Origin: Aestuariivirga litoralis
GTDB lineage: Bacteria > Pseudomonadota > Alphaproteobacteria > Rhizobiales > Aestuariivirgaceae
Length of the DNA: 64,000 nt
Assembly (NCBI RefSeq): GCF_003234965.1
Contig: NZ_QKVK01000007.1
Coordinates: 124,001 to 188,000 of the forward strand
Direction: 5' to 3'
How positions within the stretch are numbered: position 1 is the first letter of the stretch; each line of letters opens with the position of its first letter. Position numbers and translations under genes: made by a program. The notes under the pieces were generated by a model. That model saw only the letters and a program-made list of their open reading frames with translations, was not told the origin of the DNA and made no database searches. Below, one piece after another: positions 17,665 through 27,247 of the stretch.

Positions 17665-18273
17665 TCACCACGTATTGGCTTCCTTCAGCTCGGCGAAGAG
17701 CGGGCCGAAGTCGCCCTTGGACGCCTTCAGCACCTTGGAGAAGCGGTCCTTCATCGAAATCGTCAGCCACACGCCCTTGACGTTGACGTCGGCGACGCGG
17801 AACCCGCCGCCCGACGGCACCAGCCGCCACCTCACCTGCTCGCGCCCGCCGCCACCGGTGATGGCCGACTGGATGACGGTGAACTTGCCCTGCTTGGTGG
17901 TCGAGATGATGTCGAGCTTGGTGCCGCGGAAGTCATCGACATAGTAATTGAACAGGGCCGCGGCGTAATTGTTGACCAGGGCATAGAATTCCGACCGCTT
18001 GCCGGCCGGCAGCTGCTTGGCATAGGGGCCCAGCGCATAGTCGGCGATGCCCTTGAGGTTGATGTAGCGGTTCAGCAGCGAGGCGAACTGCGATTTCAGG
18101 GCCGGTCCCTTCTTGCCGTTGTTGGCAAGCCGCATCACCTGCTCGGCGATGCCGGAAACATAGTCCTCGGCCGCCGTATTGGCCATGGCCGGCGTTGCGA
18201 GCCCGAAGGCCGCCGCAGCCGCCAGTCCAAACAGTGCCCGCCGGGTCAGCGGACCATTCACCCCGTCCATCAT
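17665..18273 (-). CDS. MlaC/Ttg2D-family periplasmic lipid-binding protein (paralog 2)
   Basis: Second MlaC-family protein, 202 aa from the ATG at 18273 (an adjacent ATG at 18270 is also possible). The signal sequence GPLTRRALFGLAAAAAFGL-ATPAMA is Tat-like. IADYALGPYAKQL and WRLVPSGGGFRVADVNVKG align directly with the same segments of paralog 1, so the pair arose by duplication and then diverged. A lipid-shuttling role is inferred from the family only. Confidence 0.85.
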   Translation of the reverse strand: MMDGVNGPLTRRALFGLAAAAAFGLATPAMANTAAEDYVSGIAEQVMRLANNGKKGPALKSQFASLLNRYINLKGIADYALGPYAKQLPAGKRSEFYALVNNYAAALFNYYVDDFRGTKLDIISTTKQGKFTVIQSAITGGGGREQVRWRLVPSGGGFRVADVNVKGVWLTISMKDRFSKVLKASKGDFGPLFAELKEANTW

Positions 18274-18411
18274 CAATCCTCCACCACAGGGCCGCAGCGG
18301 CACCCCAACTCACGCCCTAATACGCCGTGAAATCGTGACGAATGCAAGACCGGGAGGGGCGCCTTCACAGCTTGCTGAAAACGCCATCATCCACGCGCCA
18401 CAATAGGCGTC

Positions 18412-18440
18412 TTGCGAGCAACATAAAGATATGTTTATGT
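18412..18440 (+). promoter_or_regulatory. Promoter and palindromic operator of the ArsR-methyltransferase/metF operon
   Basis: TTGCGA (18412-18417) and TTATGT (18435-18440) are separated by 17 bases and could be -35 and -10 hexamers. Covering the spacer and the -10 is a near-perfect 20-bp palindrome at 18421-18440 with arms ACATAAA and TTTATGT; 18 of 20 positions are symmetric. It ends 18 bp before the start codon. This is where an autoregulatory ArsR-family repressor would be expected to bind. Confidence 0.6.
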
Positions 18441-18458
18441 GGTTATGGAGGTTCATGG

Positions 18459-19445
18459 ATGGAAGAGCTGCTCTCCGGCCTGCGCGCTGCAGCGGAATCG
18501 ACCCGCGTGCGCATCCTGTTCATCCTCGCCCATGGCGAGGCCAATGTCAGCGAGTTGACCCAGATCCTGGGCCAGAGCCAGCCGCGCGTCAGCCGCCACC
18601 TGAAGCTCATGGCCGAAGCGGGCCTCATCAGCCGCCACAAGGAGGGCAACTGGGTGCTCTTCCGCCTCCGCGAGGAGGACATGGGCGGGGCGCTCGCCCG
18701 CGCCATCGTTGACCTGCTGCCCGGTGCCGATGCCGTGCTGGCGGGTGACCTTGCCCGGCTGGAGGAGATCCGCAGCCGCCGCGCCGAGGCCGCCTCGCGC
18801 TATTTCGCCGAAAACGCCGCCCGCTGGGAACAGCTCCGCTCCCTCCATGTGCGCGAGGAGGATGTCGAGCAGGCCATGGAAAGGCTCGCCGGGCCCGCGC
18901 CCATCCGCCTCCATGTCGACCTCGGCACCGGCACGGGCGCCGTGCTGCGCCGCTTCGCCGGCCTTGCGCAGCAGTCGATCGGCATCGATTCGAGCCGCGA
19001 CATGCTGGCCATGGCGCGAGTGAACCTCGATGCCGCGGGCGTGCGCAACGCCCAGGTCCGCCACGGCGAGATCTATGCCCTGCCCTTTCCCGACGGCTTT
19101 GCCGACTTCGTCACCATCCACCAGGTCCTGCACTTCCTCGAGGACCCGGTGCGCGCCTTGACCGAAGCCGCCCGCATCCTCGAGCCGGGCGGCCGCCTGC
19201 TCATCGTCGACTTCGCCCCGCATGACCTCGATGAACTCCGCTCCGAGCATGCCCACCGCCGCCTCGGCATCGCGGCCGAACACATGGCGCAATGGCTGGG
19301 CCGCGCGGGCCTTGCGCTTGCACAGCATGACGTGCTGGCCCCGCCATGGCGGCCGCAGGGCAAGGGCCTCACCGTGTCGCTGTGGCTCGCCACGCAGCCG
19401 CGTCCCGCCGTCACCATGCCTGCATTGAAGGACCACGCCACATGA
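18459..19445 (+). CDS. ArsR-family regulator fused to a SAM-dependent methyltransferase domain
   Basis: A 328-aa fusion. Residues about 5-85 form an ArsR-type winged helix (ESTRVRILFILAHGEANVSEL, QPRVSRHLKLMAEAGLISRHKEG). Residues about 140-290 form a class I methyltransferase fold with VDLGTGTGAVLRRFAG (SAM site), FADFVTIHQVLHFLEDP and LLIVDFAPHD. The gene overlaps metF by four bases. ArsR-family regulators of methionine metabolism (SahR, SamR) are known in Proteobacteria, and this gene probably senses SAM or SAH through its second domain; that ligand is inference. The start at 18459 gives the expected winged-helix N-terminus; a longer frame would extend through the operator. Confidence 0.88.
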   Translation: MEELLSGLRAAAESTRVRILFILAHGEANVSELTQILGQSQPRVSRHLKLMAEAGLISRHKEGNWVLFRLREEDMGGALARAIVDLLPGADAVLAGDLARLEEIRSRRAEAASRYFAENAARWEQLRSLHVREEDVEQAMERLAGPAPIRLHVDLGTGTGAVLRRFAGLAQQSIGIDSSRDMLAMARVNLDAAGVRNAQVRHGEIYALPFPDGFADFVTIHQVLHFLEDPVRALTEAARILEPGGRLLIVDFAPHDLDELRSEHAHRRLGIAAEHMAQWLGRAGLALAQHDVLAPPWRPQGKGLTVSLWLATQPRPAVTMPALKDHAT

Positions 19446-20323
19446 TCGCCTTCGCGGAAGACGTTTCCGGCATCACCGTCTCCTTCGAGTTCTTCCCGCC
19501 CAAGGGCGATGCGCAGGACAGTTTCTGGCAGACCATCCGCAAGCTCGAAACGGTGAACCCGTCCTTCGTCTCCGTGACTTATGGTGCCGGCGGCACCACG
19601 CGCGACCGCACGCTGGAGACGGTGCGCCGCATCGCCGGCGAGACGACGCTGAAGCCCGCCGCCCACCTCACCTGCGTCGGCGCCTCGAAGGCCGAGGTGA
19701 ATGCCACGGTGAACGACTTCGCCAAGGCCGGTGTGCGTCACATCGTGGCGCTGCGCGGCGATCCGCCGGGCGGCGTGGGCACCCGCTTCACGCCGCACCC
19801 TGATGGCTACCGCAACGCCGCCGATCTGGTGCGCGGCATCAAGGAACTGGGCGACTTCGAGGTCTCGGTCTCGGCCTATCCCGAGCGCCATCCCGAATCC
19901 GTCTCGATCGAGGAAGACCTTGCCTTCATGGCCGACAAGGCGGAGCATGGCGCCAGCCGCGCCATCTCGCAGTTCTTCTTCCACAATCCCTTCTTTCTCA
20001 GGCTCAGGGACCGCATCGCGGCGCGCGGCATCGACATCGAACTGGTGCCGGGCATCCTGCCCATCACCTCCTTCGCGCGCGTCAGCGAATTCGCCGCGAA
20101 GTGCGGCGCGCATGTGCCGCCCGCACTCGCCACGCGCTTCGCGGGCCTCGATGACGAGCCCGAGACGCGCAACCTCGTGGCCGCCATGGTCGCTGCCGAG
20201 CAGGTGGATGCGTTGCGGCGCGAGGGCGTCAAGCACTTCCACTTCTACACGCTCAACCGCGCCGACCTCGTCTATGCCATCTGCCGGGTGCTGGGCCTCG
20301 GCGCGGAAAAGAAGGCGGCGTAG
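19442..20323 (+). CDS. metF: MetF, 5,10-methylenetetrahydrofolate reductase
   Basis: Flavoprotein reducing 5,10-methylene-THF to 5-methyl-THF, the methyl donor for methionine synthase. The 293-aa protein has VSFEFFPPKGD near the N-terminus, FVSVTYGAGGTTRDRT (the folate/FAD site), HLTCVGASKAEV and VALRGDPPGGVGT, all typical of the family. The ATG overlaps the regulator's stop (ATGA). metH is not in the window. Regulation probably comes through the operator at 18421-18440. Confidence 0.95.
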   Translation: MIAFAEDVSGITVSFEFFPPKGDAQDSFWQTIRKLETVNPSFVSVTYGAGGTTRDRTLETVRRIAGETTLKPAAHLTCVGASKAEVNATVNDFAKAGVRHIVALRGDPPGGVGTRFTPHPDGYRNAADLVRGIKELGDFEVSVSAYPERHPESVSIEEDLAFMADKAEHGASRAISQFFFHNPFFLRLRDRIAARGIDIELVPGILPITSFARVSEFAAKCGAHVPPALATRFAGLDDEPETRNLVAAMVAAEQVDALRREGVKHFHFYTLNRADLVYAICRVLGLGAEKKAA

Positions 20324-20330
20324 CGAGGCG

Positions 20331-20951
20331 TCACATCTCGTTTCGGGCCCACACCTTCTTCACCGCCTCATTCGCCAGCACGGCGTCATACATGCGCTTC
20401 AGGTTCGGGTGCCTCGCGAACAGCGCGCCCATGTCCGGCGCCCAGGTGCACAGCATGGCGGCATAGATGTCCACCGCGCTGAACCTGCCCAGCATGAAGG
20501 TCTTCTCGCCCAGCGCGTCGGCATAGATGGCGAACTCATGCAGCATCATCTCGGCCGCCCGCGCCTTCACGCCGTCCGCGCCGCCGGCATCCGTGGTGAA
20601 GCGCTGCGGGTAGAACAGCCGCAGGTCGCTGCCATAGAGCGCCGCCGCGAGATAGACCTGCCAGCGCAGGAACTGGGCCCGCCCCGCCTCCCCCGGCAAC
20701 GGCGCCATGCCCGCCCTCGGGAACTGCTCGGCGATGTGGATCATCATCGCCGCACTTTCCGTCATCACGCTGCCGTCGGGCAGCACCAGGGTGGGCACCT
20801 CGGCCTTGGGGTTGATGGCAATGAAGAAGTCCTCGAAACTGCCGTCCGGCTTCCGGTCCAGCACGGTGACCTCGTAGTCCGCCCCGCAGGCGGCCAGCAG
20901 CGCCTCGACGGCCACCGACCCGGCACCGTTCCGGGCATAAAGCTTGTACAT
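20331..20951 (-). CDS. Glutathione S-transferase family protein (second)
   Basis: A 206-aa GST convergent with metF. The thioredoxin-like half starts MYKLYARNGAGSVAVEALL and includes NPKAEVPTLVLPDGSVMTESAAM, which holds the cis-Pro and the glutathione-binding acidic-Ser pair; the C-terminal helical half has FSAVDIYAAMLCTWAPD. The start is supported by GGGGAGAG just before the ATG at 20951. Substrate unknown. Confidence 0.87.
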   Translation of the reverse strand: MYKLYARNGAGSVAVEALLAACGADYEVTVLDRKPDGSFEDFFIAINPKAEVPTLVLPDGSVMTESAAMMIHIAEQFPRAGMAPLPGEAGRAQFLRWQVYLAAALYGSDLRLFYPQRFTTDAGGADGVKARAAEMMLHEFAIYADALGEKTFMLGRFSAVDIYAAMLCTWAPDMGALFARHPNLKRMYDAVLANEAVKKVWARNEM

Positions 20952-21115
20952 GTCTCTCCCCTCGGCTTTGCGATTCCCGCCAGATTGGACCGCCCCTGCC
21001 CCGCTTGGCAATGCGCCCGCACGCGCCGTTCACATGTTCCGCCACCCGTCACACGCCCGTCATCGGGCGGCCGGAAGGATGACGGCAACGAACCCGGCGC
21101 GAATCGGCAAATTCC

Positions 21116-22120
21116 ATGGCGGAACTCCCCTTCTTTGACGTGTCTCCATTGCATCGGCACACGCGAAGTGCGATGGGTGGTTGGATTTATGACGGTCGGC
21201 CGCCCATGCCAAAGAGCATCGCACTCGCCCCCAAGAAGGTCCGCTTCAGCTATTCCACCGCTGACCAGCCGGTGCTGCAGCGCGCCGTCATCCAGGCCAT
21301 CGAGAAGATCGGCGGCCAGCGCAAGCTCAAGAAGCTCTATGTCCAGCACCAGAAGAACCTGAAGGACGGGCAGAACTTCTTCGATTCCGCCCTGCGCCTG
21401 CTGCGCATGCGGCTCGAATATGACGAGGCGGCCCTGGCCCGCACGCCCAAGACCGGCCCCGTGATCTTCATCGCCAACCACCCCTATGGCGTGCTGGACG
21501 GCATCACGCTGACCTGGCTTGCCACCAAGGTCCGGCCGGACACCAAGGTTCTGGCCAATGACGTGCTCTGCCAGGCGCCGGAGGCCGCCGAGAATCTGCT
21601 TCCCGTCGCCTTCGCCCCCACCCGCGAGGCGCGCGAAACCAATGTGCGCTCGCGCATCGAGGCGCAGAACTGGCTGCGCCAGGGCCATGCCATCGGCATC
21701 TTCCCCGGCGGCGGCGTCTCGACCTCCGAGAAGCCGCTGAAGGGGCCGGCGGTTGACCTGCCCTGGGCGCCCTTCACGGCCAAGCTGCTGCGCTCGTCGA
21801 AGGCCACGGTGGTGCCGGTGTTCTTCGTCGGCCAGAATTCGCGCCTCTTCCAGCTGGCCAGCCACCTCAGCCTCACGCTGCGGCTGTCGCTGGTGTTCCG
21901 CGAAACCGCCCGGCGCATCGGCTCGCGGCTGAAGATCAGGGTGGGCGAACCCATCCCCTTCGAGGAGATCGCCCACATCGAGGACCGCGCCGAACTGGTG
22001 AAGGAACTCAGGAAGCGCACCTTCGCGCTGGCGCGGCCCGAGGACATCAAGGGCTCGAACCTCGATCTCCATCTGCGCGAGGCGAAGATTGCCGGGGCCA
22101 AGTCGCGCCCCGAGGAGTGA
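21116..22120 (+). CDS. PlsC-like lysophospholipid acyltransferase family protein
   Basis: Acyltransferase of 334 aa or slightly less. It carries the catalytic NHPYGVLDG block (the NHxxxxD motif of PlsC-type enzymes, at about residues 122-128), RSRIEAQNWLRQGHAIGIFPGGGVS (the substrate-phosphate FPGG region) and VVPVFFVGQNS. It would esterify a lysolipid or related acceptor at the inner membrane; the acceptor is unknown. There is no signal peptide or clear membrane anchor. The start is uncertain: ATGs at 21116, 21173 and 21206 all lack a good Shine-Dalgarno. Confidence 0.82.
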   Translation: MAELPFFDVSPLHRHTRSAMGGWIYDGRPPMPKSIALAPKKVRFSYSTADQPVLQRAVIQAIEKIGGQRKLKKLYVQHQKNLKDGQNFFDSALRLLRMRLEYDEAALARTPKTGPVIFIANHPYGVLDGITLTWLATKVRPDTKVLANDVLCQAPEAAENLLPVAFAPTREARETNVRSRIEAQNWLRQGHAIGIFPGGGVSTSEKPLKGPAVDLPWAPFTAKLLRSSKATVVPVFFVGQNSRLFQLASHLSLTLRLSLVFRETARRIGSRLKIRVGEPIPFEEIAHIEDRAELVKELRKRTFALARPEDIKGSNLDLHLREAKIAGAKSRPEE

Positions 22121-22220
22121 CGCCGGTCACATCGGTCCCGTTGCACGGAACTTAAGTCTTCCTCAATCGTGTTATGGTGCAGTTTCCAACACAGCCGATG
22201 CTTTACCCAGGGTGATTCCC

Positions 22221-22769
22221 GTGCGCCGTTTTGTCCTCGCTCTCCTTGCAATCGCTTTCTCGACCTTCGGCCTCTCCAGCGCGGCGCTGGCGGACAAGTG
22301 CCCGGCCGAGGGCTTCGTCAAGAGTGCGGGCCAGGCCTATGACCGGGCTGCGGCGGCAGGCTCCGCCTCGGCCTTCGCCTCCGCCGCGGCGCGCTTTTCC
22401 GACCTCCGCTCGCTCAGTTTCTTCGCGCTCGGCCAGTACCGCAAGGACCTGCCCAAGTCGCGCGAGGCGGAGTATCTCGACCTCACCCGCAACTTCATCG
22501 GCAACACGCTGAAGCGCCACGGCAGCGGCCTGCGCGGCGGCAATCTCGAAGTCATCGACTGCGACGCCTCCGGCAGCGGCCTCGTCGTCACCACGCGCTC
22601 GGCCAGCGGCAAGAAGATCGTCTTCCGCCTGGCCAGGGCGGGCGGCGGCTACACGGTGAAGGACGTCAACATGCAGGGCATCTGGCTGGCCCAGCAGATG
22701 CGCTCCAAGTTCACCGGCACCGTGTCGCGCAAGGGCATCGACGGGCTCTTCGCCTATCTCGGCGGCTGA
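22221..22769 (+). CDS. MlaC/Ttg2D-family periplasmic protein (paralog 3)
   Basis: Third MlaC-like protein, 182 aa from the GTG at 22221, which has an AGGG eight bases upstream. The signal peptide is MRRFVLALLAIAFSTFGLSS-AALA. FFALGQYRKDL and FRLARAGGGYTVKDVNMQG match the other two paralogs at 17001-18273. It differs in having two cysteines in the mature part (DKCPAEGF and IDCDASG) that may form a disulfide. It stands alone on the plus strand after the acyltransferase gene, an association that fits a lipid-related role but does not prove it. Confidence 0.83.
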   Translation: MRRFVLALLAIAFSTFGLSSAALADKCPAEGFVKSAGQAYDRAAAAGSASAFASAAARFSDLRSLSFFALGQYRKDLPKSREAEYLDLTRNFIGNTLKRHGSGLRGGNLEVIDCDASGSGLVVTTRSASGKKIVFRLARAGGGYTVKDVNMQGIWLAQQMRSKFTGTVSRKGIDGLFAYLGG

Positions 22770-22775
22770 GCCGCC

Positions 22776-23546
22776 TCAGCGCACGCCCACCAGGAACAGC
22801 CGCGGAAAGCGCAGCAGCACCTTGCCGTCCGCCTGCGGCGGATAGGCCCTTGCCAGCATCGCGCGATAGGCCGCGAGAAACGCCCCGGCCTCATCCGCCG
22901 CGAGCGGCGCCAGGAACGGCCTGAGTCCCGTCGCTCCCAGCCAGTCCACGATGCCGTCCACGCCGTCCAGCGGATGGTTGTAGATGGTGTGCCAGATGTC
23001 GAGCCGGGAAAAATGCGGCTTCAGCCGCGCATAATAGGTGTCGGCGCCGGGCAGCACGTCACGCGCCGCTGCCGCAGCCTCCAGCCTTGCCGCCCACGGC
23101 CCCAGCGCCGCCGCCTTCTGCATCAGCCGGTGGCTGGGTTCGCCCAGATTGTCCGGCATCTGCACCGCCAGCACGCCGCCCGTGCCCAGCGAGGCGGCCA
23201 GCCGCTCCAGCACGTGAAGGTGATCGGGCACCCACTGGAAGGTGGCGTTGGAGAACAGCAGGTCCGGCTGCTCCGGCGGCAGCCAGATGGAGAGGTCGCC
23301 AAAGCCGAAGTCGGCCCCCGGGCAGGCCGCGCGCGCGGCCTCCAGCATGGCGGGTGAATTGTCGATCCCCGTCACATGCGCCTGGCGGAACTTCGTCACC
23401 AGCAGGGCCGTCGAATTGCCGGGCCCGCAGCCAAGGTCATAGATCCGGCGCGCCGCCACCAGCGGCACATGGGCCAGAAGGTCCCGCGCCGGCCGCGTCC
23501 GCTCGTCGGCGAAGGTCAGGTAATGCGAAGGGTTCCAGTCGCTCAT
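22776..23546 (-). CDS. tam: Trans-aconitate 2-methyltransferase
   Basis: Class I SAM-dependent methyltransferase of 256 aa. It starts with the family signature MSDWNPSHYLTFADERTRPA, followed by IYDLGCGPGNSTALL (SAM site), VTGIDNSPAMLEAA and LLFSNATFQWVPDH. In characterised members the enzyme methylates trans-aconitate, an inhibitor of aconitase. The N-terminal WNPxxYxxFxxxRxRPA block makes this a specific assignment rather than a generic methyltransferase. It is divergent from the LysR gene. Confidence 0.9.
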   Translation of the reverse strand: MSDWNPSHYLTFADERTRPARDLLAHVPLVAARRIYDLGCGPGNSTALLVTKFRQAHVTGIDNSPAMLEAARAACPGADFGFGDLSIWLPPEQPDLLFSNATFQWVPDHLHVLERLAASLGTGGVLAVQMPDNLGEPSHRLMQKAAALGPWAARLEAAAAARDVLPGADTYYARLKPHFSRLDIWHTIYNHPLDGVDGIVDWLGATGLRPFLAPLAADEAGAFLAAYRAMLARAYPPQADGKVLLRFPRLFLVGVR

Positions 23547-23627
23547 GGCGCAAGCCTAGCACGTGCCGGGCGGCACCGCCTGCCCGTCCTCTGGCCTGAG
23601 CCATCGAACTGCCTTATAGCTTGCCCC

Positions 23628-24512
23628 ATGCGTGACCTCCCGCCCCTGGCCTCCATCCGCGTCTTCGATGCCGCCGCCCGGCACCAGAATCTCTCCCGCG
23701 CCGCGGAGGAGCTGAACATGACGCAGTCGGCGGTCAGCTACCAGATCAAGCAGATCGAGGCCTTCGTCGGCGCTCCCCTGTTCCTGCGCGAGGCGCGCGG
23801 CGTCAGGCTCAATGCGCGCGGCGAGCAGCTGGCGCCCATGGTGCAGGCGGCGCTTGCCAGCCTGTCGCGCGCCTTCCGTGCGGTGTCCGACAAGGCCCAT
23901 TCGGTGCTGACGATCTCGACCATGCAGACCATCGCCGGCAACTGGCTGGCCCCGCGCATCGGCTCCTTCCAGATGCTGCACCCGGAATTCGCGGTCAGGC
24001 TCGACATCTCCTCGACCCTCGCCGATTTCGCCGTCGACGGCATCGACGTGGCGATCCGCTCCGGCAGGGGCCACTGGCCCGGCCTCGAGCAGCACCTCCT
24101 CTTCGAGCAGACCTTCACTGCCGTTGCGAGCCCCGCCTATCTCGCGCGCGCGGGCCGCCCGAAGACGCCGGAGGACATGCTCAGTCACGTCCTCATTGCC
24201 CCGTCGGATGAATGGTGGGACATCTGGTTCCGCGCCGCCGGTGTCGCGACGCCCATCACCTTCACCCGCCCCGGCATCGACGTCGAAACCCAGCAGATGG
24301 CGGCCAGCGTGGCGCTGGCCGGCCACGGCATCGCCATCATCACCCCGCGCTTCGAGGCGCAGAGCTTCGAAACCGGCAGGCTCGTCGCGCTGTTCGACGT
24401 CACCGCCTCGAGCGGCGAGAGCTATTATCTCGCCTACCCCCGTGAACACCGCGCCAGCCGCAAGATCCGCCTGTTCCGGGACTGGGTACTGAAGGAGGCC
24501 GCGTCGGACTGA
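23628..24512 (+). CDS. LysR-family transcriptional regulator (GcvA-like)
   Basis: A 294-aa LTTR. The N-terminal helix-turn-helix reads LASIRVFDAAARHQNLSRAA with EELNMTQSAVSYQIKQIEAF, the form typical of the GcvA/AmpR-like subgroup; the rest is a periplasmic-binding-type effector domain (residues about 92-294). A TTATAG stretch ends only eight bases before the ATG, so the transcript may be leaderless. The divergent neighbour tam is the first candidate target, but no operator stands out. Confidence 0.88.
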   Translation: MRDLPPLASIRVFDAAARHQNLSRAAEELNMTQSAVSYQIKQIEAFVGAPLFLREARGVRLNARGEQLAPMVQAALASLSRAFRAVSDKAHSVLTISTMQTIAGNWLAPRIGSFQMLHPEFAVRLDISSTLADFAVDGIDVAIRSGRGHWPGLEQHLLFEQTFTAVASPAYLARAGRPKTPEDMLSHVLIAPSDEWWDIWFRAAGVATPITFTRPGIDVETQQMAASVALAGHGIAIITPRFEAQSFETGRLVALFDVTASSGESYYLAYPREHRASRKIRLFRDWVLKEAASD

Positions 24513-24522
24513 CGCCGGCTTC

Positions 24523-25125
24523 TCAATACTCCAGCACCACCACCTTGGTGCCAAGCTGGACGCGGTTGTAGAGGTCGATGATGTCGACGTTCAGCAGGCT
24601 CACGCAGCCGGCCGTCTTCTTGCGGCCGATCAGCGAGGGATCATGCGAGCCGTGGATGCGGTAGATGGTGTCGACGTCGCCCTGGTAGAGATAGAGAGCG
24701 CGCGCACCCATCGGGTTTTCGGGCCCGCCCGGCATGCCGCCGTTCTGCCACTTCACGAGCTTGGGGAATTCCGCGATGTGCTCGGGCGTCGGCGTCCAGG
24801 TCGGCCACTTCTCCATGCGGCCGATGGTGGCGGAGCCTGACCAGGTGCGGCCCTGCTTGCCCACCGCCGCGCCATAGCGGATGGCCTTGCCATTGCCGAG
24901 CACGAGGAACAGGAAGCGCTTCTTGGGATCGACGACGATGGTGCCCGGCGCCTCGGTGGTGTCGAAGTCCACTTCCTTGCGGCGGAACTTGTATTCGATC
25001 TTGTTTTCCTCGTCCTTGACCGGGAATGGCTCCTGGCTGAGGTCGACGGCAGCCTCCTGCGCGAAGGCAGGGGTGGTCGCTGCGGCGGCAAGCGAGGCGA
25101 GGAACAGGCGGCGGGTGAGGGTCAT
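24523..25125 (-). CDS. L,D-transpeptidase-like (YkuD/ErfK) exported protein with altered catalytic motif
   Basis: A 200-aa exported YkuD-domain protein; the family makes 3-3 cross-links in peptidoglycan or anchors proteins to it. The signal peptide has a Tat-like TLTRRLFLASL start and an AFA cleavage site. The domain contains RIHGSHDPSLIG and the Cys motif KKTAGCVSLLNVDIIDLYNRV. The cysteine is present, but the usual SHGCIR/SSGCIR reads TAGCVS, so the conserved Arg is replaced by Ser. The protein may be active with a variant site or may only bind peptidoglycan. Confidence 0.85.
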   Translation of the reverse strand: MTLTRRLFLASLAAAATTPAFAQEAAVDLSQEPFPVKDEENKIEYKFRRKEVDFDTTEAPGTIVVDPKKRFLFLVLGNGKAIRYGAAVGKQGRTWSGSATIGRMEKWPTWTPTPEHIAEFPKLVKWQNGGMPGGPENPMGARALYLYQGDVDTIYRIHGSHDPSLIGRKKTAGCVSLLNVDIIDLYNRVQLGTKVVVLEY

Positions 25126-25156
25126 GGTCTGAATCGCTCGGGTTGAGATTTCGCGC

Positions 25157-25185
25157 TTCCTAGCACGCAGCGCGGGCGGCGTCAC
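25157..25185 (-). promoter_or_regulatory. Putative sigma-70 promoter of the L,D-transpeptidase-like gene
   Basis: On the minus strand GTGACG (25185-25180) and TAGGAA (25162-25157) are exactly 17 bases apart, placing the start about 25 bases before the ATG at 25125. The -10 sequence followed by GCGCG resembles other promoters in this window. Confidence 0.5.
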
Positions 25186-25300
25186 CTTACCGGTTCCCAG
25201 GGTTATCAGGCACCCAGCGTCCCCCGGATCATCACGCCCATTCTCCATCCATCGGCATGTGCATCCCCCCCCGATCATCATGCCCGCTCCCCCCCCCCGC

Positions 25301-25376
25301 TCATCATGCCCGGGCTTGTCCCGGGCATCCTTTTGGCGGCCAAAAGCGATCGCCGGGACAAGCCCGGCGATGATGA
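25301..25376. repeat. Palindromic double-hairpin element (copy 1)
   Basis: Two adjoining hairpins: GCCCGGG-CTTGT-CCCGGGC (25308-25326) and CGCCGGG-ACAAG-CCCGGCG (25351-25369), flanked by TCATCAT and ATGATGA. The two halves are also inverted copies of each other, so a single large stem could form instead. It lies between ettA and the L,D-transpeptidase-like gene. The preceding bases 25267-25300 hold several long C runs. Confidence 0.85.
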
Positions 25377-25400
25377 ATCGGAGAGAGGTGGAGCAGTCCC

Positions 25401-27056
<1,656 letters not shown>

Positions 27057-27095
27057 CGCGTGACGTCTTTCCTGCAAATTCGGGGATCGGCGCGC

Positions 27096-27124
27096 CTTCT
27101 AGCCGAGCCGGGGGATAAGGGCAA
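27096..27124 (-). promoter_or_regulatory. Putative sigma-70 promoter of ettA
   Basis: On the minus strand TTGCCC (27124-27119) and TAGAAG (27101-27096) are separated by 17 bases; the expected start is about 27089, some 33 bases before the ATG. Confidence 0.55.
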
Positions 27125-27147
27125 CCGGGCGGTGTCCCGCCCCCTGC

Positions 27148-27225
27148 TCATCATGCCCGGGCTCGACCCGGGCATCCTTTGCGCCGCCCGCAAGAGGGTC
27201 GCCGGGTCAAGCCCGGCGAAGGTGA
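27148..27225. repeat. Palindromic double-hairpin element (copy 2)
   Basis: Same design as copy 1: GCCCGGG-CTCGA-CCCGGGC (27155-27173) and CGCCGGG-TCAAG-CCCGGCG (27200-27218), starting with TCATCAT. It lies between the TerC-family gene and ettA, just downstream of the former and about 25 bp upstream of the ettA promoter. Confidence 0.85.
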
Positions 27226-27247
27226 GGTGTCAACACGCGGGAGGCCC

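Noticed and set aside
18274-18458. SAM riboswitch upstream of the metF operon
   Set aside because: The leader is short and contains a DNA palindrome at the promoter instead; I saw no SAM-II or SAM-I core sequence.
25301-25376. CRISPR array or transposon end
   Set aside because: The repeats are single palindromic units scattered among genes, not direct repeats with regular spacers, and there is no transposase nearby.
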